Shown: piece after piece, positions 17,123 to 26,089 of the stretch | How the letters are laid out: each line of letters opens with the position of its first letter | Position numbering within the stretch: the stretch's first letter is position 1 | From: an uncultured Clostridium sp. | GTDB taxonomy: Bacteria; Bacillota; Clostridia; Clostridiales; Clostridiaceae | Assembly: GCA_934755305.1 (NCBI GenBank) | Contig: CAKVLD010000007.1 | Coordinates: forward strand, 29,388-93,387 | Length of the DNA: 64,000 nt | Direction of reading: 5' to 3' | Made by a program: the position numbers and the translations under genes | The notes under the pieces: generated by a model | Database searches by the model: none | Told to the model about the DNA's origin: nothing | The model's input: the letters and a program-made list of their open reading frames with translations, nothing else

Positions 17123-18184
17123 AACCTTAGCTTCTTCTTCACCATCTAGTACTCTTATAGCACCTTGTGCTAGAGCAAGTAATTCATCTTCTCCAGGATA
17201 AACAGTAACAGGGGCTATCCACTCTACATTTCCCTTTAAATCTGGAACTAATGTAGGAGAATATGCAATACCTCCAGTTAATATTATCTGATCAACTTTT
17301 CCATTTAAAACAGCTGACATTTCACCGATAGATTTTGTAATTTGATATAAGAACGCTTTATAAATTGCTTCACATTCCTTATCTCCTGCTTCCATCTTAT
17401 CGATAGTACCCTTAACATCGTTAGTATTTAAATAACCAACAAAACCGCCTTTACCAACAACTTTACTATAAACTTCATTTTCAGTATACTTACCACTAAA
17501 GCACATTTTTATTAAATCACCAGCAGGTACTGCTCCTGATCTTTCTGGTGAGAAAGGTCCATCTCCATCTAAAGTATTATTTACATCTATAACTCTTCCA
17601 GCTCTATGAGCTCCAACAGAAACTCCTCCACCCATATGAACTACTACAAGATTTAATTCATTATATGATTTTCCAATTTCTTTAGCATATCTCTTAGCTA
17701 CTGCCTTTTGATTCAAAGCATGGAATATACTTCTTCTCTTTAATTCTGGCATTCCTGAAATTCTTGCTACATCTTGTAATTCATCAGTAACCACTGGATC
17801 TACTATAAATGATGGTAATCCTAATTCATCAGCTATTGATCTAGCTAAAACTCCTCCAAGATTTGATGCATGAGGTCCATATTTACCTGATTTTAAATCT
17901 TCTATCATTGCATCATTTACCTTGTAAGTTCCGCCTTCTACTGGTTTTAATAAACCACCTCTACCTACTACAGCATCTAAAGTTTTTAAATCAAAATTTT
18001 TATCCTTAAGTACTTTTAATATAACTTCTTTTCTGAATGTAAATTGATCATATATTGTTGTATATCTCTTAATTTCTTCATTTGTATGTCTTAATGTTTC
18101 TTCAAATAATTCTTTTTCACCTTTGTATACACCTATTTTGGTTGAAGTTGAACCTGGATTAATTATTAATAACATATATGACAT
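17117..18184 (-). CDS. buk: butyrate kinase
   Basis: 355 residues, normal. It makes butyrate and ATP from butyryl-phosphate and ADP, the last step of butyrate fermentation. The acetokinase-type ATPase fold shows IINPGSTSTKIG (about 7-18), VVHMGGGVSVGAH (about 180-192) and ILTGGIAYS (about 300-308). The short length and GPHASNLGG separate it from acetate kinase (about 400 residues). AGGGGGAAC precedes the ATG. It follows ptb by 34 bases. Its last codons form part of a long palindrome. Confidence 0.96.
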   Translation of the reverse strand: MSYMLLIINPGSTSTKIGVYKGEKELFEETLRHTNEEIKRYTTIYDQFTFRKEVILKVLKDKNFDLKTLDAVVGRGGLLKPVEGGTYKVNDAMIEDLKSGKYGPHASNLGGVLARSIADELGLPSFIVDPVVTDELQDVARISGMPELKRRSIFHALNQKAVAKRYAKEIGKSYNELNLVVVHMGGGVSVGAHRAGRVIDVNNTLDGDGPFSPERSGAVPAGDLIKMCFSGKYTENEVYSKVVGKGGFVGYLNTNDVKGTIDKMEAGDKECEAIYKAFLYQITKSIGEMSAVLNGKVDQIILTGGIAYSPTLVPDLKGNVEWIAPVTVYPGEDELLALAQGAIRVLDGEEEAKVY

Positions 18185-18218
18185 ATTTAAAGTTCCCCCT
18201 ATTTACTTTTATTTATCT

Positions 18219-19127
18219 TTATTTACCAGCTTCTGCAACTACAGCAGCTAGTGCTATTGAATTAACTTTAGTTTCAAAACTATCTGCTCTTGAAGTTAAT
18301 ATAACTGGTGCAGATGTTCCTACTAATAATCCACCATTTCTTGTCTCTGCAGTATATGTTAATGTTTTATACATAACATTAGCTGTTTCAATATTTGGTA
18401 ACATAATTATATCTGCTTTTCCAGCTACAGGTCCTGTAATTCCTTTATGATGAGCAGCTTCTTCTGATAATGCATTATCAAGTGCAAGAGGTCCATCTAC
18501 TATACATCCTTTAATTTGTCCTCTATCACTCATCTTTGATAATAATGAAGCATCTACAGTAGCTGGCATATCTGGATTTACAACCTCTACAGCACATACT
18601 GGTGCAACCTTTGGACACTCTATTCCACAAGCATGAGCAACATATACAGAGTTATTTACTATTTGAACTTTAGCTTTTAAATCAGGATATGTGTTAAATG
18701 CAGCATCAGTTAAAAATATTAATCTATCAAATCCTTTAATTTCAAATACTGATACATGTGACATAACCTTACCTGTTCTAAGACCAACTTCCTTATTTAA
18801 AACACTTCTTAAGAAAGTAGCTGTATCAACAAGACCTTTCATAACCATATCTGCTTTACCACTAGATACTAATTGTACAGCAAAAAGTGCTGCTTTCTTT
18901 ACATCTGCTTCATGAATAACCTCATATTGAGTTAAATCCATACCAATAGTTTTTGCAACTTCTTTAATCTTTTCCTTATCTCCTACTAATATGGCATCTG
19001 CAATACCTTTATCCTTTGCAGCTTTAACTGCTTCAAGTACAGGCTTGTCTTGAGCTACTGCTACTGCTAACTTCTTTCTTTTACACTCTTTAACCTTTGA
19101 TAATAAATCATCAAAACTTTTACTCAT
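18219..19127 (-). CDS. ptb: phosphate butyryltransferase
   Basis: 302 residues, normal. It converts butyryl-CoA and phosphate to butyryl-phosphate. The PTA/PTB fold is seen in DAILVGDKEKIKEVAKTIG (about 40-58), DMVMKGLVDTATFLRSVLNK (about 94-113) and the C-terminal GLLVGTSAPVILTSRADS. The linked butyrate kinase gene supports butyrate over acetate. AAGAAGGTGTAG precedes the ATG. A candidate Rex operator lies about 90 bases upstream of the start. Confidence 0.96.
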   Translation of the reverse strand: MSKSFDDLLSKVKECKRKKLAVAVAQDKPVLEAVKAAKDKGIADAILVGDKEKIKEVAKTIGMDLTQYEVIHEADVKKAALFAVQLVSSGKADMVMKGLVDTATFLRSVLNKEVGLRTGKVMSHVSVFEIKGFDRLIFLTDAAFNTYPDLKAKVQIVNNSVYVAHACGIECPKVAPVCAVEVVNPDMPATVDASLLSKMSDRGQIKGCIVDGPLALDNALSEEAAHHKGITGPVAGKADIIMLPNIETANVMYKTLTYTAETRNGGLLVGTSAPVILTSRADSFETKVNSIALAAVVAEAGK

Positions 19128-19215
19128 TTTACTACACCTTCTTGTTATTTTTTATCCCATTAATTTAATTTTTTAATAGCTCTTTATCAGAAATATACAA
19201 AATATCTAGAATAGT

Positions 19216-19233
19216 GTGTTAATTTTATAACAA
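19216..19233 (-). promoter_or_regulatory. candidate Rex operator upstream of ptb-buk
   Basis: Minus-strand TTGTTATAAAATTAACAC differs from the Rex consensus TTGTTAANNNNTTAACAA at two specified positions (12 of 14 match). Rex is the NADH/NAD+-sensing repressor of fermentation genes in Gram-positive bacteria. A -10-like TATACT lies just upstream on the same strand, so a bound repressor would block the promoter region. No Rex gene is in the window. Confidence 0.55.
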
Positions 19234-19277
19234 TCCATAGTATAAAATTGACATTTCTGTTACTTTTATTGTAACAA

Positions 19278-19313
19278 AAAATATTCTGAAAACTTAAATT
19301 TTCAGAATATTTT
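19278..19313 (-). terminator. terminator of the oxidoreductase gene
   Basis: AAAATATTCTGAAAA (19278-19292) pairs perfectly with TTTTCAGAATATTTT (19299-19313); a T-run follows on the minus strand. It separates the FAD oxidoreductase gene from ptb. Confidence 0.85.
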
Positions 19314-19353
19314 CTTAACTTTTTTTTACTTATTTTTATTTAATTGACCTATT

Positions 19354-20955
19354 TTACATTTCTTTATATTCCATAATTATTTTCTCAGCAATCTTTATTC
19401 CATCAACTGCTGCTGAGATTATTCCTCCAGCAAATCCTGCTCCTTCACCTGCTGGATATAAACCTTTTGCACTAATACTTTCTAAATTATCATTTCTACT
19501 TATTCTAACTGGTGCAGAAGTTCTAGTTTCTATTCCTGTTAATACAGCATCATCCATACCATATCCTTTAATTCTAGAATCGAACTTTACTATACCATCT
19601 TTTAAACTATTAATTACATAGCTAGGTAAACATTCTTTCATTTCTCTAAGCTCATAACCTGCTGTATAAGATGGTTTAACAGTTCCTATTTTTGTACTCT
19701 TTTGATCCTTTAAAAAATCTCCCACTAATTGAACTGGTGCTTTATAATTTCCTCCACCTAATTCATAAGCAAGTCTTTCATAATGTCTTTGAAATTCCAT
19801 TCCACTTAAAGGTGTATTGCCTTCAAAATCTTCTGGCCCTACAGTTACTACTAAAGCTGAATTAGCATTTTCTAAGTCTCTAGCATGATAGCTCATACCA
19901 TTAGACACAAGTCTCTTTTCTTCTGATGCAGCAGCTACTACTACACCACCTGGGCACATACAAAATGAATATACCCCTCTCTTTGTTATTGGACTTTGAT
20001 ATGTTAATCTATAATCTGCCGCCTTTAATCTTGGATGATTTGCAAACTTTCCATATTGACTTACATTAATGAGTTCTTGCGGATGTTCTATTCTAACTCC
20101 AACTGCAAAAGCTTTAGGTTCCATAAATATTCCTATTCTATGAAGCATTTCATAAGTATCTCTTGAGCTATGACCTATTGCAAGTACTAAAGCTTCACAA
20201 GGAACTTCTGATCCGTTTACTACTATGCTTTGAACTTTTCCATCTTTAATATTAATATTATCTAGTCTTGAATTAAAATGAATTTCTCCACCAAGAGATT
20301 TTATTTCTTCTCTTATATTCTTAACAACTACTTTAAGTATATCTGTACCAACATGAGGCTTACCTACATATTTTATTTCCTCAGGAGCACCATACTTTAC
20401 AAGTTCCTTTAATATAAAGCTACATCTATTATCCTTTATTCTTGTAGTAAGCTTACCATCTGAGAATGCACCTGCTCCCCCTTCACCAAATTGAACATTA
20501 GATTCTAAGTTAAGGTCACTCTCACCTTTCCAAAAACTTTCCACAGTCTTTGTTCTATTATCCACATCTTCTCCACGCTCAAAAACAATAGGTTTATATC
20601 CTTCTCTAGCTAAAGTAAGAGCTGAAAATATTCCAGCTGGTCCAAAGCCAATTACTACCGGTCTTGAATTAAGCTTTTTAGTGCCATGTACAGTGTTTTC
20701 TTCAAATTCTGGTTCTTCTATTTTTGCATCCTTGCATTTAGCCTTTTTAAGTACTGATTTTTCACCATTACATTTTATATCAACACAATAATTAAATTTT
20801 ATATTATCCTTTTTTCTAGCATCTATACTTTCTTTAACTATCTTAAGCTCTATTATCTCTTCCTCTTTGATTTTAAGAGTTTTAGAAACTTTCCTCTTTA
20901 GTAATTCTTGAGATTCATCTATATTTAAACTTATATTATTAACTCTTATAGCCAT
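19354..20955 (-). CDS. NAD(P)/FAD-dependent oxidoreductase (COG2509-like)
   Basis: 533 residues from the ATG at 20955. AAGGAAG directly abuts an ATG at 20961 but is well spaced for the one at 20955. The N-terminal 90 residues form a small alpha/beta domain. An FAD-binding Rossmann motif follows (VIGFGPAGIFSALTLAREG, about 102-120), then GPAGIF-type oxidoreductase core and a second GAG motif near the C-terminus (YPAGEGAGFAGGIISAA). These proteins are often annotated as 'uncharacterised FAD-dependent dehydrogenase'; no substrate is known. It is monocistronic. Confidence 0.82.
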   Translation of the reverse strand: MAIRVNNISLNIDESQELLKRKVSKTLKIKEEEIIELKIVKESIDARKKDNIKFNYCVDIKCNGEKSVLKKAKCKDAKIEEPEFEENTVHGTKKLNSRPVVIGFGPAGIFSALTLAREGYKPIVFERGEDVDNRTKTVESFWKGESDLNLESNVQFGEGGAGAFSDGKLTTRIKDNRCSFILKELVKYGAPEEIKYVGKPHVGTDILKVVVKNIREEIKSLGGEIHFNSRLDNINIKDGKVQSIVVNGSEVPCEALVLAIGHSSRDTYEMLHRIGIFMEPKAFAVGVRIEHPQELINVSQYGKFANHPRLKAADYRLTYQSPITKRGVYSFCMCPGGVVVAAASEEKRLVSNGMSYHARDLENANSALVVTVGPEDFEGNTPLSGMEFQRHYERLAYELGGGNYKAPVQLVGDFLKDQKSTKIGTVKPSYTAGYELREMKECLPSYVINSLKDGIVKFDSRIKGYGMDDAVLTGIETRTSAPVRISRNDNLESISAKGLYPAGEGAGFAGGIISAAVDGIKIAEKIIMEYKEM

Positions 20956-21010
20956 AATCATCTTCCTTTTCTTTTATCCTTAGATAAACATTTTATACTA
21001 ATATAACACA

Positions 21011-21037
21011 AAAAAAAGTGGCAATGCCACTTTTTTT
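21011..21037 (-). terminator. terminator of the cdaA-cdaR transcript
   Basis: AAGTGGC/GCCACTT stem with loop AAT, A-run on one side and T-run on the other. It overlaps the cdaR stop codon by two bases and works for either strand. Confidence 0.9.
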
Positions 21038-22274
21038 ATTTAACTGTTATCTTAATCTTTTCCGTCTTTGATTTAATTTTTATAGTTGAGGCTGTATTTT
21101 CTAATTTAACATCTACTAAAACTTCATATTCTCCTGCTTCTGTTATGTCTTGAACAGATGCAGTAGCCACAATATTAGCTGATGTCACTAAATCTAGTTC
21201 TTCCTTAACTCCCTCTAATTCTACAAAAATACTTTCTGCTTCATAAGTTAATTTTTCATTTTGTTTATTATTTAAAGTTACTACTATTCCCTCTATCTTT
21301 TTACTTGTTGTCTTATTCTCAACTTTTGTTTCAACCTTTTTAACTTTTATACTAGCAGTAATCTTTTCATTTTTATTACTCAAATATATTCCCTCAGGTA
21401 ATATTATCCCCAAAGACACATCTTTACTTTCAGTAATTGTGGATAAATTAATAGTTTCTGTGGATATACTATCAACCTCTTCTAACTTATTTATATCACC
21501 TGTTATGCTTATAGTATCTTTTGATAGAGTAACTCCTTCTAAAGTTAATCCTTCAGGTAAATTTCCTTTATAATTAACCTTTAAAGACACTTCTTTTACA
21601 TTACCTACTACCCCTATACTTAGCTTAGCCTTGCTTTCACTAAGAGTCACACCTTTTACTTCATTTCCTTCTGCATCAACTGCTATTAAATCAAAACTCT
21701 CTTGTGTATCCTCTTTTATATTTAATAGCTCACCTTTTATGATAACAGAATCCACTGAATTAACAGCACTTTCAGCTCCTGATACCTTTACTGATTTAGG
21801 GCTTATATTTATATAATTTTCAGTAAGCCCATGTTTATAAGTAGTATTTACTTTTGATGATATTTTAACATCCTTTTCTATTATTTCTTCTAGATCAACT
21901 TTAACAGTTAATACACCACTATTTTTTATTTCTAAATTACCTGGCGAATTAACTATTTGCACAGGGATATTATTTTCACCCTTTTTTAAACTATAATTGC
22001 TTAAATCTGCTTTTATAGTAAAATCACTTTTCTTAGCCACATATATATCATTAGCTGGACCCTCTATTTTTAAATCCACTAAAAACTTTTGATCTGGTTT
22101 AAGGCATAAATTTGAATCTTTTAATACGTCAGTATTTTCAAGAGTAACTTCTACTGCCTTTATATCTGAAGTTCTTGTAGGATTTTCAACGTTAGATACA
22201 TATAGCCATAAAATAAAAGATAATATTACACAGACCAGTTTTACAACTATTCTCTTTTCATTCCCATTATCCAT
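21036..22274 (-). CDS. cdaR: CdaA regulator with YbbR repeats
   Basis: 412 residues. The N-terminus has one membrane segment (VVKLVCVILSFILWLYVSNV, about 9-28), then about four YbbR-like beta-rich repeats outside the membrane (for example KVSGAESAVNSVDSVIIKGE, about 163-182). CdaR binds CdaA and modulates c-di-AMP synthesis. The gene overlaps the cdaA end by 28 bases with GAGAAGGTGAAGG before the ATG, so translation is coupled. Confidence 0.92.
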   Translation of the reverse strand: MDNGNEKRIVVKLVCVILSFILWLYVSNVENPTRTSDIKAVEVTLENTDVLKDSNLCLKPDQKFLVDLKIEGPANDIYVAKKSDFTIKADLSNYSLKKGENNIPVQIVNSPGNLEIKNSGVLTVKVDLEEIIEKDVKISSKVNTTYKHGLTENYINISPKSVKVSGAESAVNSVDSVIIKGELLNIKEDTQESFDLIAVDAEGNEVKGVTLSESKAKLSIGVVGNVKEVSLKVNYKGNLPEGLTLEGVTLSKDTISITGDINKLEEVDSISTETINLSTITESKDVSLGIILPEGIYLSNKNEKITASIKVKKVETKVENKTTSKKIEGIVVTLNNKQNEKLTYEAESIFVELEGVKEELDLVTSANIVATASVQDITEAGEYEVLVDVKLENTASTIKIKSKTEKIKITVK

Positions 22275-23098
22275 GCCTTCACCTTCTCTCCAGCTGTTTT
22301 AACCCTTTTTGCTTCTCTATTTTCCATTAATTTTATTAATATTGTTTTTAATTTATCCTTGTCATAATTTCTTGTAAGCTTCCCATTAACAGCTAAAGAA
22401 ATAACCCCTGTTTCTTCTGATACTACTATAATTAATGCATCTGAATTCTCAGATAACCCCATAGCTGCTCTATGTCTAGTTCCTAATTTTTTATTAATTA
22501 AGTTATTATTAGTTAAAGGTAATACACACCCAGAAGCATGAATTCTATCTTTTCTTATTATTGTTGCACCATCATGTAATGGAGTATTAACTACAAATAT
22601 ATTTTCAAGTAAAGCCGAAGTTACCTTTGCATCTATTATTGTTCCAGAAGCTAATATATCTCCTAATCCTGTAACTTGCTCTATAACTATAAGAGCCCCT
22701 GTTTTTGTTTCTGCTAAGTTTTCCACAGCTGTTGCAATTTCATTAACAACTTCATTTCGTTTTTCAACACTTTGACTATTATGAATATCATCAAAAGCAC
22801 TTCTACCTAAGTGTTCTAATGCTCTTCTTATTTCTGGTTGAAAAATAATTATTACTGATAATACACCTATAGTTAATGTTTTATTTAAAATAAAATAAAG
22901 CATATCTAATTTAAAGATGTAACTTATAGGTATAAGAGCTACTATAAATACTAGTCCTTTTAATAATTGTTCTGCTCTTGTTTCTTTTATAAGCATATAC
23001 CCTTTATAAAATATAAAAGATACAACTAATATATCTAAAACAGACCATACTGATATATTTTTTATTGTATTTATTAACATATAATATAACTCTTGCAT
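22247..23098 (-). CDS. cdaA: diadenylate cyclase, membrane-bound
   Basis: 283 residues from the ATG at 23098, which follows GAGGTGTGAA; an ATG at 23110 would overlap that site. Three membrane helices occupy about residues 15-90. The DAC domain that joins two ATP into c-di-AMP shows PLHDGATIIR (DGA motif) and LGTRHRAAMG (RHR motif), both complete. c-di-AMP controls potassium, osmolyte and cell-wall homeostasis. A TATAAT box lies at 23128-23133 with a poor -35. cdaR follows, but glmM, the usual third gene, is about 7.5 kb away. Confidence 0.96.
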   Translation of the reverse strand: MQELYYMLINTIKNISVWSVLDILVVSFIFYKGYMLIKETRAEQLLKGLVFIVALIPISYIFKLDMLYFILNKTLTIGVLSVIIIFQPEIRRALEHLGRSAFDDIHNSQSVEKRNEVVNEIATAVENLAETKTGALIVIEQVTGLGDILASGTIIDAKVTSALLENIFVVNTPLHDGATIIRKDRIHASGCVLPLTNNNLINKKLGTRHRAAMGLSENSDALIIVVSEETGVISLAVNGKLTRNYDKDKLKTILIKLMENREAKRVKTAGEKVKAWIMGMKRE

Positions 23099-23268
23099 TT
23101 CACACCTCATAAAATTACTCTATATAAATTATACACCAAAATAAATCTTCCTTGAATATAAGGCTAATTACAAATTTATGAATATTTCATATTTTTTTAT
23201 ACTATTTTTTATTCGCAAAAATATACATTCTATATAGATACTTAATACTTATTGAAAGGAGATTTAAT

Positions 23269-24258
23269 ATGAATTTTGAGAAACTAAAATTAAATAGAAA
23301 GTATATTTTTTTCTTGTCCTTCTTAATTATTATTCCTTTATTTATTTTCTTTATTATTAATTTAACTAAACCTTCTACTAAACCTAATAATAATATAGAC
23401 AAATTATACACTCAAATTGAAAAGTGTAATATTAATTTAAGAGATTTAGTAGATAGTAAAGGCCTAAATTTAAAGGAAGCTGAAAATATTTTATCTACAG
23501 AAGTAATTAATTTATCTAATATTAAAGATAATCTTATTTCTTTACAATTAGATAACAATAAGCAAGAAATTAAAGATAAATTACTTGAAACTTTAAATTA
23601 CAATATTAATTTATATGAATCCTGCCTAAACCTTATAAAAAAACCTGATGATAATGATATTTTAAATAAATATCAAGCTTGTTCTGACAACTACTCTAGT
23701 TTACTAAAGAATTATGAAGCATTAAATTCTTTAGGTGCCAACATTAATTTTCCAGAAGAAAGTCAAGGATTCATAGATCTTACATTAAATTATTTTAATA
23801 ATATTATTAAACTAAGTAGAGATAAAGATATTAAGGTTGGACTTAAGAGGAACTATATATCTAACTTAGAAGAATGTATAGATGCTTTTGATGATATCTC
23901 TGAAAATTTAGAACCTGCTTTAAAAAAAATAAAGGAAGATAATAGAGATCTTAACATATTACTTCAAGATATTAAGGAAAAGAAAGCTGCTCTAAATGAG
24001 ATAAAAAATAAATCTTTTTGTCTTTCAATTCCTGAAGAAGGTACTAATTGTTTTCATTTTCTTCAAGATACAATTACTTACTATGATTTATATATAACTT
24101 CTTTAGAACAATCAATTGTTCTAGAACAAACCTGTAATAAGGAGAATAATTGTAAGAATATCGAGGAAAACTATAATAATAGTTTTTCAAAATATCAAGA
24201 TTTTCTTACTAGTTTAAAGGACTTGAGAGAGGAATTGGATAAATTCAATAAAAAATAG
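23269..24258 (+). CDS. membrane-anchored coiled-coil protein, unknown function
   Basis: 329 residues. One N-terminal membrane helix (about 13-34) is followed by an extracytoplasmic, strongly helical region rich in Asn, Lys, Glu and Leu with heptad-like spacing. Cysteines occur at widely spaced positions (for example KCNIN, ESCLN, KYQAC), perhaps forming disulfides. No family is recognised. AAAGGAG precedes the ATG. It runs in the same direction as the cell-wall hydrolase gene 59 bases downstream, so an envelope role is plausible but unproven. Confidence 0.75.
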   Translation: MNFEKLKLNRKYIFFLSFLIIIPLFIFFIINLTKPSTKPNNNIDKLYTQIEKCNINLRDLVDSKGLNLKEAENILSTEVINLSNIKDNLISLQLDNNKQEIKDKLLETLNYNINLYESCLNLIKKPDDNDILNKYQACSDNYSSLLKNYEALNSLGANINFPEESQGFIDLTLNYFNNIIKLSRDKDIKVGLKRNYISNLEECIDAFDDISENLEPALKKIKEDNRDLNILLQDIKEKKAALNEIKNKSFCLSIPEEGTNCFHFLQDTITYYDLYITSLEQSIVLEQTCNKENNCKNIEENYNNSFSKYQDFLTSLKDLREELDKFNKK

Positions 24259-24317
24259 TATATATATTCTTCTTTTGGTCATAATATGTTTTGACCGGGT
24301 TAGAAAAGGAGGTTTAT

Positions 24318-24851
24318 ATGAAAAAATTATTTAATTTTATTTTGCTTTACTTAGCCCTCTCACTAGTAAATCCTTTTAATAATATTTTAACTGTAAAAGT
24401 CGTGGCTTCCGAAACAGACAATTTGACAAATGCTAATATAGATGAAGTAGTAGAAGTATTTAATCACGGCCAACAAATTCTATATGTAACTCGGGCAGAT
24501 ATAGATTTAATGGCCAAACTAATTTATGCAGAAAGTAGAGGTGAACCATTTGAAGGAAAAGTAGCAGTTGCATCTGTTGTATTGAACAGAGTTTTAAACT
24601 CACATTTTCCTAACAGTATTCAAGGAGTAATTTTTCAACCTAACGCATTTTCTTGTGTACGTAATAATCAAATAGTGGCTTATCCAGATGATAATTGCTA
24701 TAATGCAGTATATGAAGCTTTAAAGGGAAATGATCCAACTAATGAAGCTTTATATTTTTATAATCCGTCTATATCTACATGTAAATGGATGAAAAAAACA
24801 CAAAAAATAGACCCTAAAGTTATAGGCAATCATCTATTCTTTAAGTGTTAA
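24318..24851 (+). CDS. SleB-type cell wall hydrolase
   Basis: 177 residues from the ATG at 24318, which follows AAAAGGAGG at good spacing; a longer in-frame ATG at 24291 lacks a site. A signal peptide (about 1-25) precedes a Hydrolase_2/SleB domain: DLMAKLIYAESRGEPFEGKV has the catalytic Glu region, with VASVVLNRVLN and FYNPSISTCKWM further on. Family members are lytic transglycosylases used in spore cortex lysis or peptidoglycan turnover. There is no peptidoglycan-binding domain, so it is the short form. Confidence 0.88.
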   Translation: MKKLFNFILLYLALSLVNPFNNILTVKVVASETDNLTNANIDEVVEVFNHGQQILYVTRADIDLMAKLIYAESRGEPFEGKVAVASVVLNRVLNSHFPNSIQGVIFQPNAFSCVRNNQIVAYPDDNCYNAVYEALKGNDPTNEALYFYNPSISTCKWMKKTQKIDPKVIGNHLFFKC

Positions 24852-24861
24852 ATATAACATA

Positions 24862-24897
24862 AAAAAATAAGGGTATATTACTTTACCCTTATTTTTT
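24862..24897. terminator. bidirectional terminator between hydrolase and iadA
   Basis: AAAAAATAAGGGTA pairs with TACCCTTATTTTTT, with A- and T-runs on both sides. It serves the plus-strand hydrolase gene and the minus-strand iadA operon, which converge here. Confidence 0.9.
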
Positions 24898-24898
24898 A

Positions 24899-26074
24899 TT
24901 AATTTTCAAATGTCCCTTTTACCAGTATTTCTTTATCTTTAATTAAAGCTTTTCCTTTTGCATATACACTATTTATTTCTAAAGACCTCTTATCTACCAA
25001 TACAAAATCTGCTTGATATCCCTCTTTAATGTTGCCCAATCTATTTAACTTAAGCATTCTAGCAACATTAGAAGTAATTACTGTTATAGCATCTTCTATA
25101 GGTACTTTTTTATCTAAAATTGCATCCTTAACTTCATTATATAGGGTATCAACAGAGCAAATTCCAAGTCCTATAAGTTCTCTCTTCTCATTAAATAATG
25201 GCATACTTCCTTGAGCATCTGAAGAAAAAGTCACTTTCTCTAAAGATAAATTTAAATCATAAATTCTTTTTAATCCTTCACTAGCTCTTAATTCACCTGG
25301 TTCTAAATACTCTGGATTAGAACTAGTAGTTAAGTCTACAAATCCACCTTCTCTTATATAATCTATTCCCATTTCAAAGAGCTCTGTACTTCTATTTATA
25401 TGAGTTGGTAATAGTTGTGTTGGCGGAATTTCTGTATTTCTTACTAAAGAAAATAACATTTCAAGCTTTTTAGCTCCTCCACCTAAGTGAACATTGACAA
25501 TTCCAGCTTTACCAGATAACAATCCTCCAGTTCTAGCACTAGCTACTGTTTTTACAAATTCTTCATAAGTAGGTTGAGAACTTCTATGATCTGATAATGC
25601 AACTTCTCCTACTCCAATTATTTTATCTATAAGCATTAAATCTTCTTTTATACCACCAGTTATCGTAATAACTGGAATTTCATAAGATCCAGTGTAACAA
25701 AAAGTATTAATTCCTTCTTCCTCTAAAGCTTTAGCTTTTGCAATAAGAGTATTCATATTTCTACAAACACTATCTGTTCCTAAACATCCTACTACAGTTG
25801 TTACTCCTGCTTTAGTTAATTCAGAAAAGCTTATTTCTCTTGTTCTAGTTGAGAATCCTCCCTCTCCTCCTCCACCAGTTATGTGTACATGATTGTCGAT
25901 GAAACCAGGAAACATTATATATCCTTCTGCATCTATTTCTTTAATATTTACAAAATCTTTTGGAATATTTATTTCATCATATATTCCTTCAAAAGTATCT
26001 GAAACTATAACTACCTGTTTTTTCCCTAAATACTTAGGACTATAAACTTCAATATTTTTTATAACTGTAATCAA
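24899..26074 (-). CDS. iadA: isoaspartyl dipeptidase
   Basis: 391 residues, normal. It hydrolyses beta-aspartyl dipeptides left by degradation of damaged proteins. The amidohydrolase fold has DNHVHITGGGGEGG (about 60-73, the HxH zinc site and IadA glycine run), a later Glu in EVALSDHRSSQP (about 159-170), HIN (about 223-225) and SSDAQGSMP (about 284-292). The start codon appears to be TTG at 26074, with AGGAAG seven bases upstream. It is the last gene of a run with the TPR protein and the two chromate-transporter genes. Confidence 0.92.
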   Translation of the reverse strand: MITVIKNIEVYSPKYLGKKQVVIVSDTFEGIYDEINIPKDFVNIKEIDAEGYIMFPGFIDNHVHITGGGGEGGFSTRTREISFSELTKAGVTTVVGCLGTDSVCRNMNTLIAKAKALEEEGINTFCYTGSYEIPVITITGGIKEDLMLIDKIIGVGEVALSDHRSSQPTYEEFVKTVASARTGGLLSGKAGIVNVHLGGGAKKLEMLFSLVRNTEIPPTQLLPTHINRSTELFEMGIDYIREGGFVDLTTSSNPEYLEPGELRASEGLKRIYDLNLSLEKVTFSSDAQGSMPLFNEKRELIGLGICSVDTLYNEVKDAILDKKVPIEDAITVITSNVARMLKLNRLGNIKEGYQADFVLVDKRSLEINSVYAKGKALIKDKEILVKGTFEN

Positions 26075-26089
26075 ATTATCACTTCCTAG

